Part shown: in pieces, positions 14,109 to 15,782 of the stretch
How the letters are laid out: each line of letters opens with the position of its first letter
Numbering within the stretch: the first letter of the stretch is position 1
DNA from: UBA1368 sp964563125
Lineage (GTDB): Bacteria > Bacillota > Syntrophomonadia > Syntrophomonadales > Syntrophomonadaceae
Reading direction: 5' to 3'
NCBI GenBank assembly: GCA_964563125.1
Contig: CAZLVY010000051.1
Span: 1 to 15,782 of the forward strand
DNA: 15,782 nt
The notes under the pieces: generated by a model
Told to the model about the DNA's origin: nothing
Seen by the model: the letters and a program-made list of their open reading frames with translations, nothing else
The model's database searches: none
Program-made: the position numbers and the translations under genes

Positions 14109-15338
14109 TTATTGTTTAATAGTTTGCTGCTTTTCATATTTTCCTTTTATGACTGCCTTGTCTTCTACTACTGCTACCTGTCCCTTTGCCAGTAAGCGAC
14201 AGATACTCAGATCATTTTGCTTCAAAACCAGGATATCTGCGTCACTTCCCGGTAATAAGCAGCCTTTTTGCGGATAGAGCTTTAATACTTTGGCTGGATT
14301 AACAGTTACAGTTTTTATTATCGTGGCAAAATCTAATTTGCCCTCCAATATGGACACTCTGATATCCTGTAATAATTGATTCATATGACTGATACCTGTA
14401 TCATTGGGAGAACTGCCATTTCCATCAGAGGAAACTGTAACCTTTTCCATATTGATGCCTTTGTTAATTAGAATAGATAGGGATTCAGCTACACTATAGC
14501 CTGCAGTTTCACCGGCAGTTAAATCAATATTGCCACCCCTTTGCAGAAGTTCTATGCCTTGCTTAAAAAGTTTTTGATTACGATTAATATGCGTGGGCAC
14601 AAACATTTCCACCGGAAAATCTGACTGGTCTATTAAACGAAACAGGGATTCCATTCCTTCTTTTCCATCACCCAAATGGAGATGCAGAATACCAGCTTTA
14701 CCGCCTAACATGCCGCCGGCATTAGCTTCGGAGGCAAGGGTACGCAAATCGTCCAGGGTAGGATGGTTGGAGCGGTAATCGGCAATAGCAATTTCCCCCA
14801 CTCCAATTACCTTATCCAACAGAACGATGTCCGTCAGTACTCTCCCGGTTAAAGTTTCAGTAGGGCTGCCATAACTGCCGGTATAAATATAAGTGCTGAT
14901 TCCTTCCGCTTCCAGACCGCGCGCTTTTGCTAGCAGTCCTGCAATACTGCGAGTAATACTGTCAAAACCCAAAACGCCGACTACAGTTGTAACTCCAGCT
15001 TCAATAACCTCACTTAACATAATCTCCGGTATTCTGCTGATTGGGCCCTCTTCTCCTCCTCCCCCGGTAATATGAACATGCTGATCAATAATTCCCGGAC
15101 AAACCAGACAATCCCGGCAGTCGATTACCTCAACATCCCCATAATTTTTCGGCATAATCTCGTCTTCTATGGCACATATTTTATTAAAAACGACGAGGAT
15201 ATCTTTTTTGCCAACATCATACGGCACAAAACAGTGACCGTTTTTTAATAGTTTAAACAATGCTCCTCCTATTACGTCTTTTTCCCATATATAAATGTTA
15301 CCCAGCACATGAAATTTGATTCCTTTGCTCCAATGCAT
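14109..15338 (-). CDS. iadA: Beta-aspartyl (isoaspartyl) dipeptidase
   Basis: Binuclear-zinc amidohydrolase that cleaves beta-Asp dipeptides; here it would finish cyanophycin breakdown by splitting beta-Asp-Arg to Asp and Arg. Start taken at ATG 15338 (MHWSKGIKFHVLGN, 409 aa) because it aligns with the start of E. coli IadA as I recall it. An in-frame ATG at 15380 would add 14 residues; neither has a good ribosome-binding site. Numbered from 15338: PGIIDQHVHITGGGGEEGP (His87, His89), His221 in HLHLGDG, His250 in PTHINRN and the catalytic Asp305 in SSDGNGS. Where E. coli has the bridging carboxylated Lys162 (GVKCAISD), this protein reads GVGEIAIAD, putting Glu182 near that site. It is about 19 residues longer than E. 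coli IadA before HVH. First gene of the operon; no clear promoter was found. Confidence 0.92.
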   Translation of the reverse strand: MHWSKGIKFHVLGNIYIWEKDVIGGALFKLLKNGHCFVPYDVGKKDILVVFNKICAIEDEIMPKNYGDVEVIDCRDCLVCPGIIDQHVHITGGGGEEGPISRIPEIMLSEVIEAGVTTVVGVLGFDSITRSIAGLLAKARGLEAEGISTYIYTGSYGSPTETLTGRVLTDIVLLDKVIGVGEIAIADYRSNHPTLDDLRTLASEANAGGMLGGKAGILHLHLGDGKEGMESLFRLIDQSDFPVEMFVPTHINRNQKLFKQGIELLQRGGNIDLTAGETAGYSVAESLSILINKGINMEKVTVSSDGNGSSPNDTGISHMNQLLQDIRVSILEGKLDFATIIKTVTVNPAKVLKLYPQKGCLLPGSDADILVLKQNDLSICRLLAKGQVAVVEDKAVIKGKYEKQQTIKQ

Positions 15339-15407
15339 AATTTGTTCTTGTTTCCAAAAATTTGTACTGTTGATTGACATTAATTTTGAAAAAACAACAA
15401 AGGCTAA

Positions 15408-15451
15408 TTAAAAAAACATCCCTCTGCTTCAAAACGAGCAAAGGGATGTTT
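15408..15451 (-). terminator. Rho-independent terminator of the SLH protein gene
   Basis: A perfect 10-bp stem AAACATCCCT (15414-15423) / AGGGATGTTT (15442-15451), extended by partial pairing in the loop. It is followed on the minus strand by TTTTTTT and lies just past the SLH gene's stop. It separates that gene from the cyanophycin operon. Confidence 0.88.
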
Positions 15452-15467
15452 CAATTAATCCGGTATG

Positions 15468-15782
15468 TTACAACTGATTATACATTCTAAGTATCATGGC
15501 GGTAGCTTCAGCTCTGGTAGCAGTTGCTTGAGGAGCAAATTGTACAGTAGTGCGTCCCTTGACGATATTATTTTCCACGGCAAAAGCTACTCCGCTTCTT
15601 GCCCAATCTGAAATGGCTTTCTGATCAGCAAAAACTGCCACAGCAGCACTGCCTGTTACTGCCATACCTTTGCCTTTAAGCTGCATGGCACGGCTGATAA
15701 TTGCTGCTATTTGTTCACGGGTAATCAGGTTCTGCGGACCAAACTGGGTACTGGTATAACCGGAAATGATTCCGACTTCTGC
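15468..15782 (-). CDS. SLH-domain surface protein, C-terminal part
   Basis: The last 104 residues of a larger protein running off the right edge. Two S-layer homology units are visible: one ending GIISGYTSTQFGPQNLITRE + QIAAIISRAMQL (about residues 4-35 of the fragment), and one with ISDWARSGVAFAVENNIVKG ... FAPQATATRAEATAMILRMY (about 56-102). SLH domains bind pyruvylated secondary cell-wall polymers and hold proteins at the surface of Gram-positive cells. A C-terminal SLH position is common for S-layer and exoenzyme proteins. The upstream functional domain is outside the window, so the role is unknown. A terminator follows its stop, separating it from iadA. Confidence 0.93.
   Translation of the reverse strand, partial: AEVGIISGYTSTQFGPQNLITREQIAAIISRAMQLKGKGMAVTGSAAVAVFADQKAISDWARSGVAFAVENNIVKGRTTVQFAPQATATRAEATAMILRMYNQL

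Noticed and set aside
13816..14195. Plus-strand open frames opposite cphB and the iadA-cphB junction
   Set aside because: They are antisense to genes with clear catalytic motifs and have no ribosome-binding sites or recognisable domains.
1..15782. Anti-phage, toxin-antitoxin, CRISPR or prophage system
   Set aside because: No matching motifs, arrays or gene pairs were seen; apart from the repeats, the window is metabolic and housekeeping.

Overview
The window reads as a moderately AT-rich chromosomal segment of a Gram-positive anaerobe, most likely a member of the Clostridia (a Syntrophomonas-like butyrate or fatty-acid oxidiser would fit, but this is inference). Support comes from strong AGGAGG ribosome-binding sites, three TTG starts with ideal spacing, sigma-A type promoters, an S-layer-homology (SLH) protein, two crotonase-family genes beside an iron alcohol dehydrogenase, and a cyanophycin operon. 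No rRNA, tRNA, CRISPR array, phage module or transposase was seen. The sequence is a scaffold: a 100-N gap inside htpX is flanked by a 55-bp identical overlap and is almost certainly an assembly artefact.

Layout. 1-207 (-): 5' end of a MacB/LolD-type ABC ATPase. 422-1461 (+): htpX, interrupted by the gap but intact (294 aa) once the duplicated contig ends are merged. 1474-1793: a roughly 320-bp non-coding element with near-perfect 22-bp inverted ends and a very G-poor interior. 1805-2464 (-): HAD-IB phosphatase. 2552-3271 (-): LuxR-type regulator with a degenerate receiver. A 408-bp AT-rich divergent spacer precedes a class I aminotransferase (3680-4840, +). Next come an iron-containing butanol-type dehydrogenase (4950-6107, +) and an enoyl-CoA isomerase-like crotonase (6246-7016, +), which converges on a canonical enoyl-CoA hydratase (7102-7881, -) across a bidirectional terminator. 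From a second divergent promoter region run a CoA-binding-domain protein, a 50-aa Cys-rich protein and a cupin (8091-9062, +). The cupin converges, with a 4-bp overlap, on a CpsB/YwqE-type PHP phosphatase (9059-9820, -). A membrane-anchored protein of unknown function (9872-10393, -) follows, separated from the phosphatase gene by a short copy of the same repeat family seen at 1474-1793.

The right third is the clearest functional unit: a minus-strand operon iadA - cphB - cphA (15338 down to 10576), closed by a terminator. CphA polymerises Asp and Arg into cyanophycin (multi-L-arginyl-poly-L-aspartate), CphB cuts it to beta-Asp-Arg dipeptides, and IadA splits these to Asp and Arg. A full nitrogen/carbon storage cycle is thus encoded on one transcript. 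The window ends in the C-terminus of an SLH-domain surface protein.

The most noteworthy observations are the repeat family, the cyanophycin cycle operon, the degenerate-receiver regulator, two promoter regions with operator-like palindromes, the small Cys/His protein and the gap artefact. All functional calls rest on reading motifs by eye; no database search or alignment was run.
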